Source: Candidatus Abyssobacteria bacterium SURF_5 (GTDB lineage: Bacteria > Abyssobacteria > SURF-5). Taken from it: a stretch of DNA of 64,000 nucleotides. Positions 8,032 through 17,592 of this stretch are shown in pieces. Location: assembly GCA_003598085.1 (NCBI GenBank), contig QZKU01000128.1, positions 124,001-188,000 of the forward strand. Direction: 5' to 3'. The position numbers were made by a program, and so were the translations under genes. The notes under the pieces are model-generated. The model saw only the letters and a program-made list of their open reading frames with translations. It searched no databases and had not been told where the DNA came from. The stretch's first letter is position 1; the number at the start of each line of letters is the position of its first letter.

Positions 8032-9030
8032 TCAACCTATCTTGAGAACGGCCGCTCCGCGGATTTCTGCCCGCTTCAGCCGTTCGAGCACCGAGTTTGC
8101 TTCAGACAGCGGATAGACTTCCACGTCGGTCTGTATGGGTATCCTTGACGCCAATTCGAGCAATTCTACGGCATCCTGCCGCGTGCTGTTGGCGACACTC
8201 CTGACGGTTCGCTCGCCGTAAAGAAGCGAGTATTCAAAGGAGGGAATTGCGCTCATATGGATTCCCGCAAGCGCGAGTGTGCCTCCTTTCCGCAGGGCTT
8301 TTAGCGCCTGTGGGACGAGTTCGCCGGCGGGGGCAAAAATGATGGCTGAATCAACAGGCTTTGGGGGCTCGTCGCCAGCCCGACCGGTCCAAACGGCTCC
8401 CAATTCTTCCGCATGTTTTCGATGTTGGGGGCTTCGAGAGAAGACATATACTTCACACTTCCAGTAGCGGGCCACCTGAATCGTGACGTGAGCCGATGCC
8501 CCGAATCCGTAAAGACCAAGCACTTGTCCTGCCTGTATTTCGCTCAGTCTTAGGGAACGGTATCCGATGATGCCGGCACACAGAAGGGGCGCGGCCTGCA
8601 CGTCGGGGATTGCCTCAGGCAGAGGATAGCAGAAATCCGCGGGAGCGATCATATATTCGGCGAACCCTCCATTCACCTGCAAGCCGGTGAACTGGGCGGA
8701 ATCGCACAGATTCTCGCGGCCGCTCTCGCAATAGTGGCAATGGCCGCAGGTTGAATGCAGCCAGGGTACGCCGGCTCTGATTCCCTTTTGAAACCCGTTC
8801 ACGCCCGGTCCCCATTCATCCACCCGGCCAATCACCTGATGGCCGGGGATGATTGGCAGAGAGGGTACGGACAAATCGCCTTCAACAATGTGCAGGTCTG
8901 TATGGCATACTCCGCACACATCGACTCGAATCCGCACTTCCGAAGCGGCCGGCACCGGCTGCGGTACGTCCTGTTCGATCAGCGGGCCCTGTGATGCCGG
9001 CATCTGATTTTTCAGGACCATCGCCCTCAT
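8032..9030 (-). CDS. Zinc-dependent alcohol dehydrogenase
   Basis: This is a medium-chain dehydrogenase/reductase (332 residues) that oxidises alcohols or reduces aldehydes with NAD(P). Catalytic zinc ligands are Cys39 and/or Cys42 in CGVCHTDLH and the His of GHQVIG (64); a structural zinc site is complete ([15 protein letters not shown], four Cys between 95 and 109). The Rossmann loop is [12 protein letters not shown]. It resembles the AdhP/AdhA group that keeps the zinc lobe. I chose the ATG at 9030 (MRAMVLKN), with AAAGAGG upstream; a frame from 9060 adds ten unlikely residues. It is probably monocistronic. The substrate is not readable from sequence. Confidence 0.9.
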   Translation of the reverse strand: MRAMVLKNQMPASQGPLIEQDVPQPVPAASEVRIRVDVCGVCHTDLHIVEGDLSVPSLPIIPGHQVIGRVDEWGPGVNGFQKGIRAGVPWLHSTCGHCHYCESGRENLCDSAQFTGLQVNGGFAEYMIAPADFCYPLPEAIPDVQAAPLLCAGIIGYRSLRLSEIQAGQVLGLYGFGASAHVTIQVARYWKCEVYVFSRSPQHRKHAEELGAVWTGRAGDEPPKPVDSAIIFAPAGELVPQALKALRKGGTLALAGIHMSAIPSFEYSLLYGERTVRSVANSTRQDAVELLELASRIPIQTDVEVYPLSEANSVLERLKRAEIRGAAVLKIG

Positions 9031-9193
9031 AAAGCCGCCTCTTTTTACCTGAAAGGCCACATGGGTTCTCGAAAACTTATTCTACAGACAGTCACGTGAA
9101 ATCTCAAGAGAACAATTGCTCGTTACGCCGGGCGATGTTATATTTGCTTCACGCTGCTTCCAAATCCAATCAGCCAAAGGAGGAGAAAAGGAA

Positions 9194-9667
9194 ATGGAAT
9201 GGAAAAAGATTTTTGTCGCCATTGCTGTGGGCATCATCCTTCTCTGTCCGCTTGCTTTCGCGCATGCACAGAATGAGGATGAGCAAGCGGTCGCGCCCGA
9301 CCAGGGTGAAGAACAGCTTGCACGGGCCCAAACAGACCTGTTGTGCAGTCCTGAGCATATGCGCACGATGCTGCAGAATGACCAGGACAAGGAGTGCGTT
9401 GCCGAAGCCGCCTTGAAAGATGAAGCGACCACAGAGATTCTTATGGACAAGATTGTCGCCGATCCCGGTCTGCGGAAGAAGATGATGCAGAAAATGCACG
9501 CCGCAATGCACGAGCGCATGATGGAACACAAGAGGGGAATGCAGGGTGAAGGCGGGATGATGGAGGAGGGGGGCATGATGAACAAAGGCGGCATGATGGA
9601 AGAGGGCGGCATGATGAACGAAGGCGGCATGATGGGCGAAGGGGAGATGGAGGTGGAAGCGGAATAA
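9194..9667 (+). CDS. Exported Met/Gly-rich repeat protein
   Basis: I do not recognise the family. The product is 157 residues with a clear signal peptide (MEWKKIF, hydrophobic core, cleavage after AFAHA around residue 25). The middle is acidic and helical, with a Cys at CSPEHM and another in KECVAEA. Residues about 112-157 are a tandem repeat of GGMMEEG/GGMMNKG-type units ending in Glu-rich sequence, with many paired methionines and several His and Met in HAAMHERMMEHK. Such Met/His/Glu-rich exported tails can bind copper or other soft metals; this is inference. The ATG at 9194 has AAAGGAGGAG 8 nt upstream. A strong terminator follows at 9717. The DNA repeat is prone to length change. Confidence 0.75.
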   Translation: MEWKKIFVAIAVGIILLCPLAFAHAQNEDEQAVAPDQGEEQLARAQTDLLCSPEHMRTMLQNDQDKECVAEAALKDEATTEILMDKIVADPGLRKKMMQKMHAAMHERMMEHKRGMQGEGGMMEEGGMMNKGGMMEEGGMMNEGGMMGEGEMEVEAE

Positions 9668-9716
9668 AGGGCCATCAGGGAGGCCACTGGTCCCCAAAAA
9701 CATATTGACGCTTGAG

Positions 9717-9747
9717 AATCCGCCGGTAAGTTCCCGGCGGATTTTTC
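9717..9747 (+). terminator. Rho-independent terminator after the Met/Gly-rich gene
   Basis: AATCCGCCGG, a short loop and CCGGCGGATT form a 10-bp stem followed by a T-rich run (ATTTTTC). It ends the exported repeat gene and isolates it from tyrS. Confidence 0.85.
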
Positions 9748-9790
9748 ATTTGCGAGCGCGTCACATATCATTGATGGCATTCAACTTTTC

Positions 9791-9819
9791 TTGAATGATT
9801 TTCGGGGGGGTGATATAAT
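9791..9819 (+). promoter_or_regulatory. Promoter for tyrS
   Basis: TTGAAT (9791-9796), a 17-nt spacer and a perfect TATAAT (9814-9819) preceded by TG (extended -10). It lies 47 nt before the TTG start of tyrS. No T-box or leader hairpin is evident in the short leader. Confidence 0.75.
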
Positions 9820-9866
9820 GAAAAATCTTGTTAGCACATTGAGAAAACAGGGAAAGAGGAAACGAT

Positions 9867-11090
9867 TTGAAGCCGGAAGAACAACTGGAGTATCTTCGCC
9901 GGGGAACGGCGGAAATCATTACCGAAGAAGAATTACTCAGGAAGTTGAGGCGTTCACAGGAGACGGGAAAGCCGCTGAGAATAAAGGCAGGATTTGATCC
10001 CACGGCGCCGGATCTGCACATCGGCAGCGCCGTAGTCATTCGGAAAATGCGGCATTTCCAGGAACTCGGTCACGAGGTTATCTTTCTGATTGGGGACTTC
10101 ACCGGGATGATTGGAGATCCGTCCGGCAGAAGCGAAACCAGAAAGCAATTGTCGCGCGAAGAGGTTGAGGAAAACGCTCGAACGTATCAACGGCAGATAT
10201 ACAAGATTCTCGATCCAGAGAAGACACGTATCGCGTTCAACAGCGAGTGGTGCGCAAAAATGAGCTTTGAGGACGTCATCGGGCTGGCTTCGCGTTACAC
10301 TGTCGCTCGAATACTGGAGCGAGATGATTTTGCCAAAAGGATGGCGGCAAACCAACCCATCAGCGTTCTGGAGTTGCTCTATCCTCTGGTTCAAGGATAT
10401 GATTCAGTCGCGCTGCGTGCGGACGTCGAATTGGGAGGCACCGACCAGACGTTCAATCTTTTGGTCGGGCGAGTCCTCCAGCGGGAATACGGTCAAGAGC
10501 CGCAGGTCATCCTCACGATGCCGCTGCTCGAGGGGATCGATGGCATCCAGAAGATGAGTAAGAGTTTGGGCAATCACATCGGTATCAATGAGCCGCCCGA
10601 TCAGATTTATGGGAAGACGATGTCGATAGCTGATGAATTGATGTGGAAATATTTTGAGCTTGCGACCGAGGCGCCAAAGCCGGAAATCGAGGATTTACGG
10701 AGCCGTCTCGAAACAGGACAGTTGCATCCGAAAGAGGTGAAGAGGCGGCTTGCTCGAGAAATTGTTACTCTTTATTATGGTCCGGCGGTGGCCGCCGAGG
10801 CGGAGGAGCAGTTTGAGAGAGTATTCGCCAGGAGAGAGCTTCCCGAAGAGATGCCGCATCTGACTCTGAGACGCGAAGAACTCGGAAACGGCAAAATCTG
10901 GGTGGTGAAACTTCTGGTGCTTGCAGGTCTGGCGCGCTCGAATGCCGAAGGTCGCCGGCTGATTCAGCAGGGAGGCGTTCGAATCAATCAGCAGGAAATA
11001 CATTCGGATGAAAGCGATGTCGAGATAAAGGACGGCGACGTGCTGCAGGCCGGAAAGAGGCGCTTCATTCGGATTACTCTTCATGAATGA
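9867..11090 (+). CDS. tyrS: Tyrosyl-tRNA synthetase
   Basis: Class I aminoacyl-tRNA synthetase charging tRNA-Tyr, 407 residues. HIGH-type motif HIGS at 51-54 and KMSKS at 229-233 are intact; GGTDQTFN (190-197) and the tyrosine-pocket region [11 protein letters not shown] are present. A C-terminal S4 RNA-binding domain spans about 340-407. The start is TTG at 9867, with AAAGAGGAAA upstream. The bacterial TyrRS type with [11 protein letters not shown] is clear. It heads a plus-strand run with trxA (20 nt downstream), AMMECR1, MEMO and a permease. Confidence 0.97.
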   Translation: MKPEEQLEYLRRGTAEIITEEELLRKLRRSQETGKPLRIKAGFDPTAPDLHIGSAVVIRKMRHFQELGHEVIFLIGDFTGMIGDPSGRSETRKQLSREEVEENARTYQRQIYKILDPEKTRIAFNSEWCAKMSFEDVIGLASRYTVARILERDDFAKRMAANQPISVLELLYPLVQGYDSVALRADVELGGTDQTFNLLVGRVLQREYGQEPQVILTMPLLEGIDGIQKMSKSLGNHIGINEPPDQIYGKTMSIADELMWKYFELATEAPKPEIEDLRSRLETGQLHPKEVKRRLAREIVTLYYGPAVAAEAEEQFERVFARRELPEEMPHLTLRREELGNGKIWVVKLLVLAGLARSNAEGRRLIQQGGVRINQQEIHSDESDVEIKDGDVLQAGKRRFIRITLHE

Positions 11091-11110
11091 TACCGTGAAA
11101 GGAGATGACA

Positions 11111-11440
11111 ATGGCCAGCGATAAAATCGTTCAGGTTTCGGATGCCGATTTTGAGGAGAAGGTGCTGAAAAACAACTTGCCGGTGGTCGTTGACTTTTGG
11201 GCGGAATGGTGCGGACCGTGCAGGATGGTGGCGCCAACGCTTGCTGAACTGGCGGGCGAGGTCGAGAGTAAGGCCGTTATCGCCAAGATGAATGTCGATG
11301 AAAACAAGAAGACGCCGGGGCAATACAATATTCATGCGATCCCGACGATGATCTTTTTCAAGAAAGGGAAAGAAGTTGCCCGGCTCGTCGGCGTGGAAAC
11401 AAAGAACGCGATCAAGGCGAAAATAGACGAGATGATGTGA
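11111..11440 (+). CDS. trxA: Thioredoxin
   Basis: A standard thioredoxin of 109 residues, a general protein disulfide reductant. The active site is WCGPC (33-37), with the cis-Pro loop IPTMIFFKKGKE. I use the ATG at 11111 because AAAGGAG is 6 nt upstream; the in-frame ATG at 11105 abuts the ribosome site. It lies between tyrS and the AMMECR1 gene, probably in one transcript. Confidence 0.96.
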   Translation: MASDKIVQVSDADFEEKVLKNNLPVVVDFWAEWCGPCRMVAPTLAELAGEVESKAVIAKMNVDENKKTPGQYNIHAIPTMIFFKKGKEVARLVGVETKNAIKAKIDEMM

Positions 11441-11476
11441 CGGGCGGATTGCCTGAAACGAAAGGGGGGGCCTGCC

Positions 11477-12043
11477 ATGAATCCCCCGCAATTGTTGAGT
11501 CTTGAAGAACAGGATTTCCTGATCGAGACAGCTCGAAGAACCATTATTGAATATGTGACTTCCGCACGGGCGCCGGAGGTCATTTGCAACCATGCGAGGC
11601 TCAATGAGAAATGCGGCGCATTCGTCACGCTGCACGAGAAGAATGGAGCTTTGAGGGGATGCATTGGGTATGTTGAGCCGATCAAGCCTCTGGTTCAGAC
11701 GATTATCGATATGTCGATTGCCTGCTCGACGAAAGATCCGCGGTTTTCTCCGGTCACGGAAGGCGAGTTGGCAAACCTCGACCTGGAAATCTCCATATTG
11801 AGTTCCCTCGAAGAGATCGATAACCCCCAAAAAATTCTCATCGGCACACACGGCTTGCTCATCAAGAAAGAGTTCGCCACCGGGCTGCTTCTTCCCCAAG
11901 TAGCGGTCGAATTCGGCTGGGATCGCTATCGTTTTTTGCGGGAAACATGCCGGAAGGCCGGTCTGGCCACCGATGACTGGAAGAAACCCGACTCCAGGCT
12001 CTTTATCTTCTCCGCGCAAATATTTAGAGCGAGCCTTCTCTGA
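11477..12043 (+). CDS. AMMECR1 domain protein (AmmeMemoRadiSam protein A)
   Basis: This is an AMMECR1-family protein (188 residues); the signature LRGCIGYVEPI lies near residues 58-68, with the flanking conserved GAFVTLHEKNGALRG and FGWDRYRFLRETCRKAG. In many prokaryotes it is linked with MEMO and a radical SAM enzyme (the AmmeMemoRadiSam system) of unknown chemistry. Here it is followed 35 nt later by a MEMO gene, which supports that link. ATG at 11477; the purine-rich AAAGGGGGGGCC lies just upstream. Confidence 0.92.
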   Translation: MNPPQLLSLEEQDFLIETARRTIIEYVTSARAPEVICNHARLNEKCGAFVTLHEKNGALRGCIGYVEPIKPLVQTIIDMSIACSTKDPRFSPVTEGELANLDLEISILSSLEEIDNPQKILIGTHGLLIKKEFATGLLLPQVAVEFGWDRYRFLRETCRKAGLATDDWKKPDSRLFIFSAQIFRASLL

Positions 12044-12078
12044 ATCACGGGCGCGGAAACAGGAAAGAGGTTACGGTT

Positions 12079-12930
12079 ATGCCTATTCGGCAGCAGCAAG
12101 CCTCCAATTTTTATTCGGGCGCTTCGCAGGCATGGATCGAAAAGGCGTTGCGCGGCTTTGAGGTTTCAAAGCTGGAAAAGGCGCCCGTGGCCGGTCTGGT
12201 TCCCCATGCAGGCTGGGAGTTTTCGGGAGCGGTCGCGGCGAAGGTATATCAGTCGATAAAGGCCTACCGCACTCCCGATACAGTCATTTGCTTCGGGACT
12301 GTCCATCAGAACATCCCGGATAATGCCATCTATTGTCGGGGCGCATGGGAGACCCCCTTCGGCAAGATGTCAGTAGACGAAGCCCTTGCCGACCGGCTGC
12401 TCCAGAGGCTTTCCGGTCTGGCGGAGAGAAATGAAAGCGCGCACGAACACGAACATTCGATAGAAGTGCAGATGCCGTTTCTCAAGTACTTCTTTCCGGA
12501 AGCCCGGGCCGTGCCGATTTCGATATTGCCGGACGAGCGGGCTCACCTGGTGGGGAGGCGGGTGGGGGAACTGGTAAAAGAGGAGTCATACAATGCGCTT
12601 ATTATAGGGACAACAGATCTGACTCATTATGGGGACGCCTACTTCTTCACGCGTGCCGGCTACGGTCATGAGGCTCACGAGTGGATGAAGCGAAATGATG
12701 CCAGGATCATCGGTCTTGCGAGCGCGTTGAGGGATGACGAAATCGTCGCCGAGGCCGAATCGAATCGGAACGCGTGCGGAGCAGGCGCAATGGCCGCGAC
12801 GGCGGGCGCGGCGAAAGTTTTCGGGTGTCGGGCCGGGCAGGTTGTGGCCTACACAACCAGCTATGACATGGCGCCAGAGCGCGAATTCCGGCTCGGAGTC
12901 GGGTACGTCGGCATGCTCTTTTGCGCCTGA
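12079..12930 (+). CDS. MEMO1-like protein (AmmeMemoRadiSam protein B)
   Basis: MEMO family protein of 283 residues, structurally related to class III non-haem iron dioxygenases. Conserved His-containing motifs are visible: PHAGWEFSG (about 42-50), HEHEHSIEVQMPFL (about 121-134), TTDLTHYGD (about 179-187) and the Cys-rich GACG-like NACGAGAM. These provide the expected metal ligands. It directly follows the AMMECR1 gene. The third member, a radical SAM protein, is not in the window; the radical SAM gene at 25.8 kb belongs to another family. Confidence 0.92.
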   Translation: MPIRQQQASNFYSGASQAWIEKALRGFEVSKLEKAPVAGLVPHAGWEFSGAVAAKVYQSIKAYRTPDTVICFGTVHQNIPDNAIYCRGAWETPFGKMSVDEALADRLLQRLSGLAERNESAHEHEHSIEVQMPFLKYFFPEARAVPISILPDERAHLVGRRVGELVKEESYNALIIGTTDLTHYGDAYFFTRAGYGHEAHEWMKRNDARIIGLASALRDDEIVAEAESNRNACGAGAMAATAGAAKVFGCRAGQVVAYTTSYDMAPEREFRLGVGYVGMLFCA

Positions 12931-12951
12931 GCAGAGGGACGGGAGGAAACC

Positions 12952-14070
12952 GTGCAAAAACCTTTGGAGAACGTGTGGCTCCGCTTCGTTATCGTAGTGC
13001 TCATTCTGGGTCTCTTGTTCTGGGCCAGCTATCATCTTCGGGGAATCCTCATCTCGCTTGTCTTCGCATTTATCATCGCATACATCTTCGACCCGATCGT
13101 CGATTTTTTTCAGGCGCACAGAATTCCGCGCACGGTGACTATAGCGCTGCTGCTGGTGCTAATTCTCGGATCGATTGCAGGCAGTCTCGCCGTCCTTGTT
13201 CCCGAGTTCGTTCAGGAGACGGTCCAACTGGCAGAGATCGTGCAGGAAAATATTCCGATGATCCAGGAGAAGCTGGAGGGCAAGTTGGAGGAATACAGCG
13301 GGTATCCTCTGACAGAGACGGTAAATCAGTATCTTGGGAGGATATTGGAAGCGCTGCAACGGAATATGCCCCAGGTTCTGAACGCCATGGAGGGGGTTCT
13401 TACCGGCGCCGTCGCATATACCGTTAACATCGTCGGCTACATCGTGAATCTGATTTTGTTCGCAGTGGTGAGCGTTTATCTGTTGAAGGACTTTCATCTG
13501 GTAGTCGAGAAAATGGAGGATCTTATTCCGCTCCACTACAGGACCACCACGCTCGATATCGTCGAGAAAGTGAATCTCAAGCTGAGAGGTTTTTTTCGAG
13601 GGCAACTGGTGGTGGGAACAATCCTGGCGGTCATTTACTTCGTCGGACTCACCCTTGTAGGGGTTCCGTACGCTCTGCTGCTTGCACTCGTTGGCGGCTA
13701 TGGCCAGATTATTCCGTACATGGGGATCGTTCTGGCCATGATACCCGCGGTTCTGCTCGCCCTTGTAAAATACGGCGATTTTATTCATCCGCTGCTGGCT
13801 GCCGCGGTCTACGTGATCGGGCAGATGCTGGAGGGTGCGGTGATCACGCCGCGGGTGATGGCGGGCAAGGTGGGGCTGCATCCGGTGGTCATCATCCTCT
13901 CGGTTCTGATCTTCGGGAAGACACTTGGTTTCCTTGGCATCCTGATCGCGGTTCCTTTGACCACCGCCTTAATCGTGCTGCTGCAGGAGGTTCTTGTCCG
14001 CTACAAGAAATCCAGTCTGTACAGTCCGAAAGCGCTTGATTATCCCGGAGCCGGCTCGGGTGAATCATGA
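12952..14070 (+). CDS. AI-2E family (PerM/YdiK-like) membrane transporter
   Basis: An integral membrane protein of 372 residues with about eight transmembrane segments and a long amphipathic loop (residues about 70-140), the usual layout of the AI-2E transporter family. Family marks: IAYIFDPIVDFF in the N-terminal third, RGQLVVGTILAVIYFVGL, GLIPYMG-like YGQIIPYMGIVLAMIPA, and LHPVVIILSVLIFGKTLGFLGILIAVPLT-type C-terminus. The start is GTG at 12952 after GGGAGGAAACC. Substrate unknown; members include AI-2 exporters and Na+/H+ antiporter-like proteins. Confidence 0.9.
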   Translation: MQKPLENVWLRFVIVVLILGLLFWASYHLRGILISLVFAFIIAYIFDPIVDFFQAHRIPRTVTIALLLVLILGSIAGSLAVLVPEFVQETVQLAEIVQENIPMIQEKLEGKLEEYSGYPLTETVNQYLGRILEALQRNMPQVLNAMEGVLTGAVAYTVNIVGYIVNLILFAVVSVYLLKDFHLVVEKMEDLIPLHYRTTTLDIVEKVNLKLRGFFRGQLVVGTILAVIYFVGLTLVGVPYALLLALVGGYGQIIPYMGIVLAMIPAVLLALVKYGDFIHPLLAAAVYVIGQMLEGAVITPRVMAGKVGLHPVVIILSVLIFGKTLGFLGILIAVPLTTALIVLLQEVLVRYKKSSLYSPKALDYPGAGSGES

Positions 14071-14092
14071 CGGAGGGCGGCGCATCCATCCA

Positions 14093-15238
14093 TTAAAGCT
14101 TGGCGAGCCTCGCATCGGCCAGATCATTGAGAGAGTCAATCCTGACCTCGGCCATCTCAATTGCAGTATTCGAGAACATCCCCATCAGCCAGAAAAAGTC
14201 TCTGTTGCGCGGGCTTGAGTAGTAGCTGATGAGGACATTTCGTTCGTTCACCACTACGCCTGCATAGGCGGTATCTCCATTGCTCGGGAGGTCCGAGAGG
14301 AACACGAGGCGCTCGGGGCGGACGAGATAGAGGGATGTCCGCTTGCGTCCCCAACAGCTTCCCATATGCTTAGCGCCTCCGACGTGGCGGCGCCCGACCG
14401 CAAAGGTGCGTTCGCCGATCTGAAACAGACATGGGCCATCGAGGCGGGTTTCGTAACTGCGGCTCAAGCTCCACTCGGTATACGGCGGAGAGGATATCCC
14501 GATCAAGGTGTGTCCTTGCGGCCCATAGCCCCAATAATTTGGGTTCATTTCGAGGCGGCCGGTCATTACCAAGGTTCCGTCGGGGCGGAACACGGCGTCG
14601 GTTTCATCAATGGTGTCGCCTGAATAGATGGGGCCGACCTCGGTCCATTCGATTCCGTCGGTGGATTTGAACAGGGTAGCCTTGCCGTGCTCCCACCAGT
14701 AGGCGGGGACGTAGAAGGTTTTTGCGTCAGGCGTTTGCGGGCGCCAAAAGAGCCAGCCCTTGTTTGCCAGTTGTCGGGGAGCGGTCCAGTTGATGCCGTC
14801 TTCACTAACGCAGTAGGAGGTAGTATACGGTTTCGGTTCGAATTTGGCATTGTTCAGGAAATAGAGGAAGAGCTTTCCGTCAATCAGGGCGAATTTCGGG
14901 TCGCGCACGTCTTCTCCCGGCACGGCGATTTCAGCCTGTTTCTTCCACTGCCTGCCGTCGGCCGATGCCCGAATGACGAGCCTGCATTTTTTTGAGGCAA
15001 AATGGTAGGGCGAGGTGGCATGTACCAGCAGGAACGAGTCCTTGTATCTGAAGAGATCGGTGTTTGAATGATGAGCGTCGGGCGGGACCGCGGTCCATGA
15101 TTCCATTGTGAGGGAAGGGGCAACTTGCAGGTCCGACGGCTGCCGGAACCTCCAGTACAGGAGCGGACCGCCCACCGCAACGAAAAGAAGCACCAAGCAA
15201 AGAACTGCGACCACTGCTCTTCTCCTTCCTTTTTCCAT
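14093..15238 (-). CDS. Membrane-anchored beta-propeller protein with Asp-box-like repeats
   Basis: A 381-residue protein with an uncleaved-looking N-terminal anchor (RRRAVVAVLCLVLL...), then an extracytoplasmic domain. Repeats of the Asp-box type SxDGxxW are visible: SADGRQWKK, SEDGINWTA and STDGIEWTE, which point to a sialidase- or GH43-like propeller. I see no certain catalytic Arg triad, so it may bind or hydrolyse glycans. I chose ATG at 15238 (MEKGRRR) because AGGAAGGA lies 5-6 nt upstream; in-frame ATGs at 15253 and 15268 are alternatives. It is convergent with the AI-2E gene and divergent from rpmE. Confidence 0.75.
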   Translation of the reverse strand: MEKGRRRAVVAVLCLVLLFVAVGGPLLYWRFRQPSDLQVAPSLTMESWTAVPPDAHHSNTDLFRYKDSFLLVHATSPYHFASKKCRLVIRASADGRQWKKQAEIAVPGEDVRDPKFALIDGKLFLYFLNNAKFEPKPYTTSYCVSEDGINWTAPRQLANKGWLFWRPQTPDAKTFYVPAYWWEHGKATLFKSTDGIEWTEVGPIYSGDTIDETDAVFRPDGTLVMTGRLEMNPNYWGYGPQGHTLIGISSPPYTEWSLSRSYETRLDGPCLFQIGERTFAVGRRHVGGAKHMGSCWGRKRTSLYLVRPERLVFLSDLPSNGDTAYAGVVVNERNVLISYYSSPRNRDFFWLMGMFSNTAIEMAEVRIDSLNDLADARLAKL

Positions 15239-15446
15239 GGATTCCTTCCTCATGTCGGTCTGGATCACATCTATTGCCCAGGAACGTGGTGCATGGCGAC
15301 AGCGCCGCAGGAGATCTTGAAATTTGCGGCGTCGCGAACATCAGTGGAATGATTATACCTGAAATCGGAACATTTCCGATAGTTTTTCAGTTGCTCTTTC
15401 CGGGAGAAGGTGCCGGGAGTCCGGACGGCGAGCGGGGCTGAATCTT

Positions 15447-15475
15447 TTGCAAATAGCTCCGCCTCATGGTATAAT
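15447..15475 (+). promoter_or_regulatory. Promoter for the rpmE-thyX-prfA run
   Basis: TTGCAA (15447-15452), 17-nt spacer, TATAAT (15470-15475) with an extended TG. It lies 49 nt before the rpmE start. The rest of the 15239-15524 gap shows no other feature. Confidence 0.65.
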
Positions 15476-15524
15476 GAGTTGATTACGGCCTCAGGCCGCT
15501 ATAACTCGAGTGGAGGTGAAACAG

Positions 15525-15728
15525 GTGAAGAAAAAGATCCATCCGGAGTATCACGACGTACTGGTTACGTGCGCCTGCGGGAATAAGATACAGACACGTT
15601 CGACAAAGAAGGATATTACCATCGATATCTGCTCGAACTGTCATCCCTTCTTTACGGGCAAGCAGAAATTGGTGGACACTGAAGGACGCGTACAGAGATT
15701 TCGTCGCAGATATAACATGAAAGATTAG
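15525..15728 (+). CDS. rpmE: 50S ribosomal protein L31 (zinc-binding type)
   Basis: Ribosomal protein L31, 67 residues, C+ form with a zinc site: CACG and CSNCHPF provide the Cys ligands. [20 protein letters not shown] is the classic N-terminus. The start is GTG at 15525, with GGAGGTGA 5 nt upstream; GTGs at 15510 and 15516 are within or before the ribosome site. It begins a translation-centred run with thyX, prfA and prmC. Confidence 0.95.
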   Translation: MKKKIHPEYHDVLVTCACGNKIQTRSTKKDITIDICSNCHPFFTGKQKLVDTEGRVQRFRRRYNMKD

Positions 15729-15791
15729 CCGTTGTTCCGGCCGGGCCGTTCGAGTACTGGACTGCTTGGCCTTTTTTCTGTGAGGAAGCCG

Positions 15792-16493
15792 ATGGAAAGT
15801 TCACTCAAAGTGAAGCTGCTTCGCTACACGCCGGAGCCCGAGAAAGCGGTTGCTCTGTCAGCGAAGCTTTGTTACTCGCCGGTCGGCATCGACAAGCTTG
15901 CGGAGCGGATTGATCAAGAGGAGACGGTGCAGTTTCTTCAGCGGCTCACCGACATGGGCCATTTTTCGCCGCTCGAGCACGCCAGCTTCACCTTCGGAAT
16001 CGAAGGCGTTTCACGCGCTACCACCCATCAACTGGTGCGGCACCGCATTGCGTCATACTCTCAGCAGAGCCAACGCTACGTAAAGAAGAAAAAGCAATTT
16101 GATTACATAACACCGCCGACCATTCGCAAGCAGCCAGAGCTCAGGGCGAAGTTCGAACGGGCGATGGCGGGTCTTCAAGCGCTTTACGCTGAGTTTCTGG
16201 AGAAAGGCACGCCGGCCGAGGATGCGCGGTACCTGCTTCCAAACGCGGCCGAAACGAAGATCATCGTTTCGATGAACGCACGGGAGCTGAGGCTTTTTTT
16301 CCGCCAACGCTGCTGCACGAGAGCGCAATGGGAGATCAGACATATGGCCGAGGAGATGCTGCGCCTGGTGCAGGAGGTAGCTCCTGTCCTGTTCGCGAAA
16401 TGCGGACCTCCGTGCATCACCGGGCATTGCCCGGAAGGCGAGATGAGCTGCGGCCGGGCGGCTTCCTTTTCGGCGGGTGAGAAGACAAATTAA
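15792..16493 (+). CDS. thyX: Flavin-dependent thymidylate synthase
   Basis: ThyX makes dTMP from dUMP using FAD, NADPH and methylene-tetrahydrofolate. At 233 residues it has normal length. The signature RHRX7S is present (R83-H-R, then S93), with [20 protein letters not shown] before it is also typical, as is the C-terminal [18 protein letters not shown] chose the ATG at 15792, preceded by GAGGAAGCC; earlier in-frame codons read through non-conserved sequence. No thyA is visible in the window. It sits between rpmE and prfA. Confidence 0.95.
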   Translation: MESSLKVKLLRYTPEPEKAVALSAKLCYSPVGIDKLAERIDQEETVQFLQRLTDMGHFSPLEHASFTFGIEGVSRATTHQLVRHRIASYSQQSQRYVKKKKQFDYITPPTIRKQPELRAKFERAMAGLQALYAEFLEKGTPAEDARYLLPNAAETKIIVSMNARELRLFFRQRCCTRAQWEIRHMAEEMLRLVQEVAPVLFAKCGPPCITGHCPEGEMSCGRAASFSAGEKTN

Positions 16494-16522
16494 CTCTTCG
16501 CTTTCAGGGTAATAGGGTAATA

Positions 16523-17590
16523 ATGTTGCTGGATAAGCTGAACAAGATAGAAGAAAAATATCAGGAGTTAAACCGCCTGATGAGCGACCCCGAAATTGTG
16601 GGCGATCCGGCGGCGTATCAGAAGCTTGCCGGGCAGCACGCCGATCTCTCGATCATGGTGGAGAAGGCCGAGCTGTATCGAAAGCTATTGCAGGACTTGC
16701 AGGCAGCCGAGGATATGCTCCGTCAGGAGAAGGATGAAGAGCTTTTGCGTTTTGCCGAGGAGGAGAAGGCACAGACCGAAGAACGGCTGGACGTCCTGGA
16801 GCGAGAGCTGAAGTTGCTCATGGCGCCGCGGGATGAAAAGGATGTGAAGGACGTCATTATGGAGATCCGTGCGGCGACAGGCGGCGAAGAGGCGGCTCTT
16901 TTTGCGGCAGACCTTTTCCGGATGTACACGCGGTACGCAGATGGGAGGCGCTGGCGCTGGGAAGTACTGAACAGCAACCCGACCGGCATCGGCGGCATGA
17001 AGGAAGTGATCTTTTCCATTACGGGAAAAGAGGCATACGGATACTTGAAATACGAGAGCGGCGTTCATCGGGTGCAGCGTGTTCCGGCAACCGAGGCGGG
17101 CGGCAGAATTCATACCTCGACTGTCACAGTGGCGGTTTTACCGGAAGCCGAGGAAGTGGAAGTGTTCATTGATCCGAAGGACCTGAAGATCGATGTTTTT
17201 CGCTCATCCGGTCCGGGCGGGCAAAGCGTGAACACAACGGATTCGGCGGTGCGGGTTACGCATTTACCCACGGGACTGGTTGTAAGTTGCCAGGATGAGA
17301 AGTCCCAGCACAAGAACAAGGCGCGCGCGCTTCGGGTGCTGCGGTCGCGACTCCTCAGCGAGAAGGAGCGACAGCAGGCGCAGGAGATTTCCGCCACCCG
17401 GCGCAGTCAGGTCGGTACGGGCGAGCGGAGCGAGCGCATCCGAACATACAATTATCCTCAGAACCGAATCACCGATCATCGCATCGGGCTTACCCTCTAT
17501 AAGCTGGAATCCATTTTGAATGGGGATCTTGAAGAAATTATCGATGAGTTGCGACTGGCCGATCAAGAGGCTAAAATGAAGGCGATCTAA
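16523..17590 (+). CDS. prfA: Peptide chain release factor 1
   Basis: RF1 reads UAA and UAG stop codons and triggers peptide release. It is 355 residues. The GGQ motif lies at 232-234 ([16 protein letters not shown]), and the codon-reading PxT tripeptide is PAT (188-190), which identifies RF1 and not RF2. The N-terminal coiled-coil domain is complete. prmC, which methylates the GGQ glutamine, follows after 2 nt, a conserved pairing. Confidence 0.97.
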   Translation: MLLDKLNKIEEKYQELNRLMSDPEIVGDPAAYQKLAGQHADLSIMVEKAELYRKLLQDLQAAEDMLRQEKDEELLRFAEEEKAQTEERLDVLERELKLLMAPRDEKDVKDVIMEIRAATGGEEAALFAADLFRMYTRYADGRRWRWEVLNSNPTGIGGMKEVIFSITGKEAYGYLKYESGVHRVQRVPATEAGGRIHTSTVTVAVLPEAEEVEVFIDPKDLKIDVFRSSGPGGQSVNTTDSAVRVTHLPTGLVVSCQDEKSQHKNKARALRVLRSRLLSEKERQQAQEISATRRSQVGTGERSERIRTYNYPQNRITDHRIGLTLYKLESILNGDLEEIIDELRLADQEAKMKAI

Positions 17591-17592
17591 GG

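Noticed and set aside
11081-12019. A 312-codon open frame on the minus strand
   Set aside because: It lies opposite trxA and the AMMECR1 gene, both with strong motifs; the minus-strand product has no family marks.
15729-15785. A terminator after rpmE
   Set aside because: GGCC...GGCC followed by a T-run looks like one at first, but the stem is only 4 bp with a long loop, and thyX follows directly.
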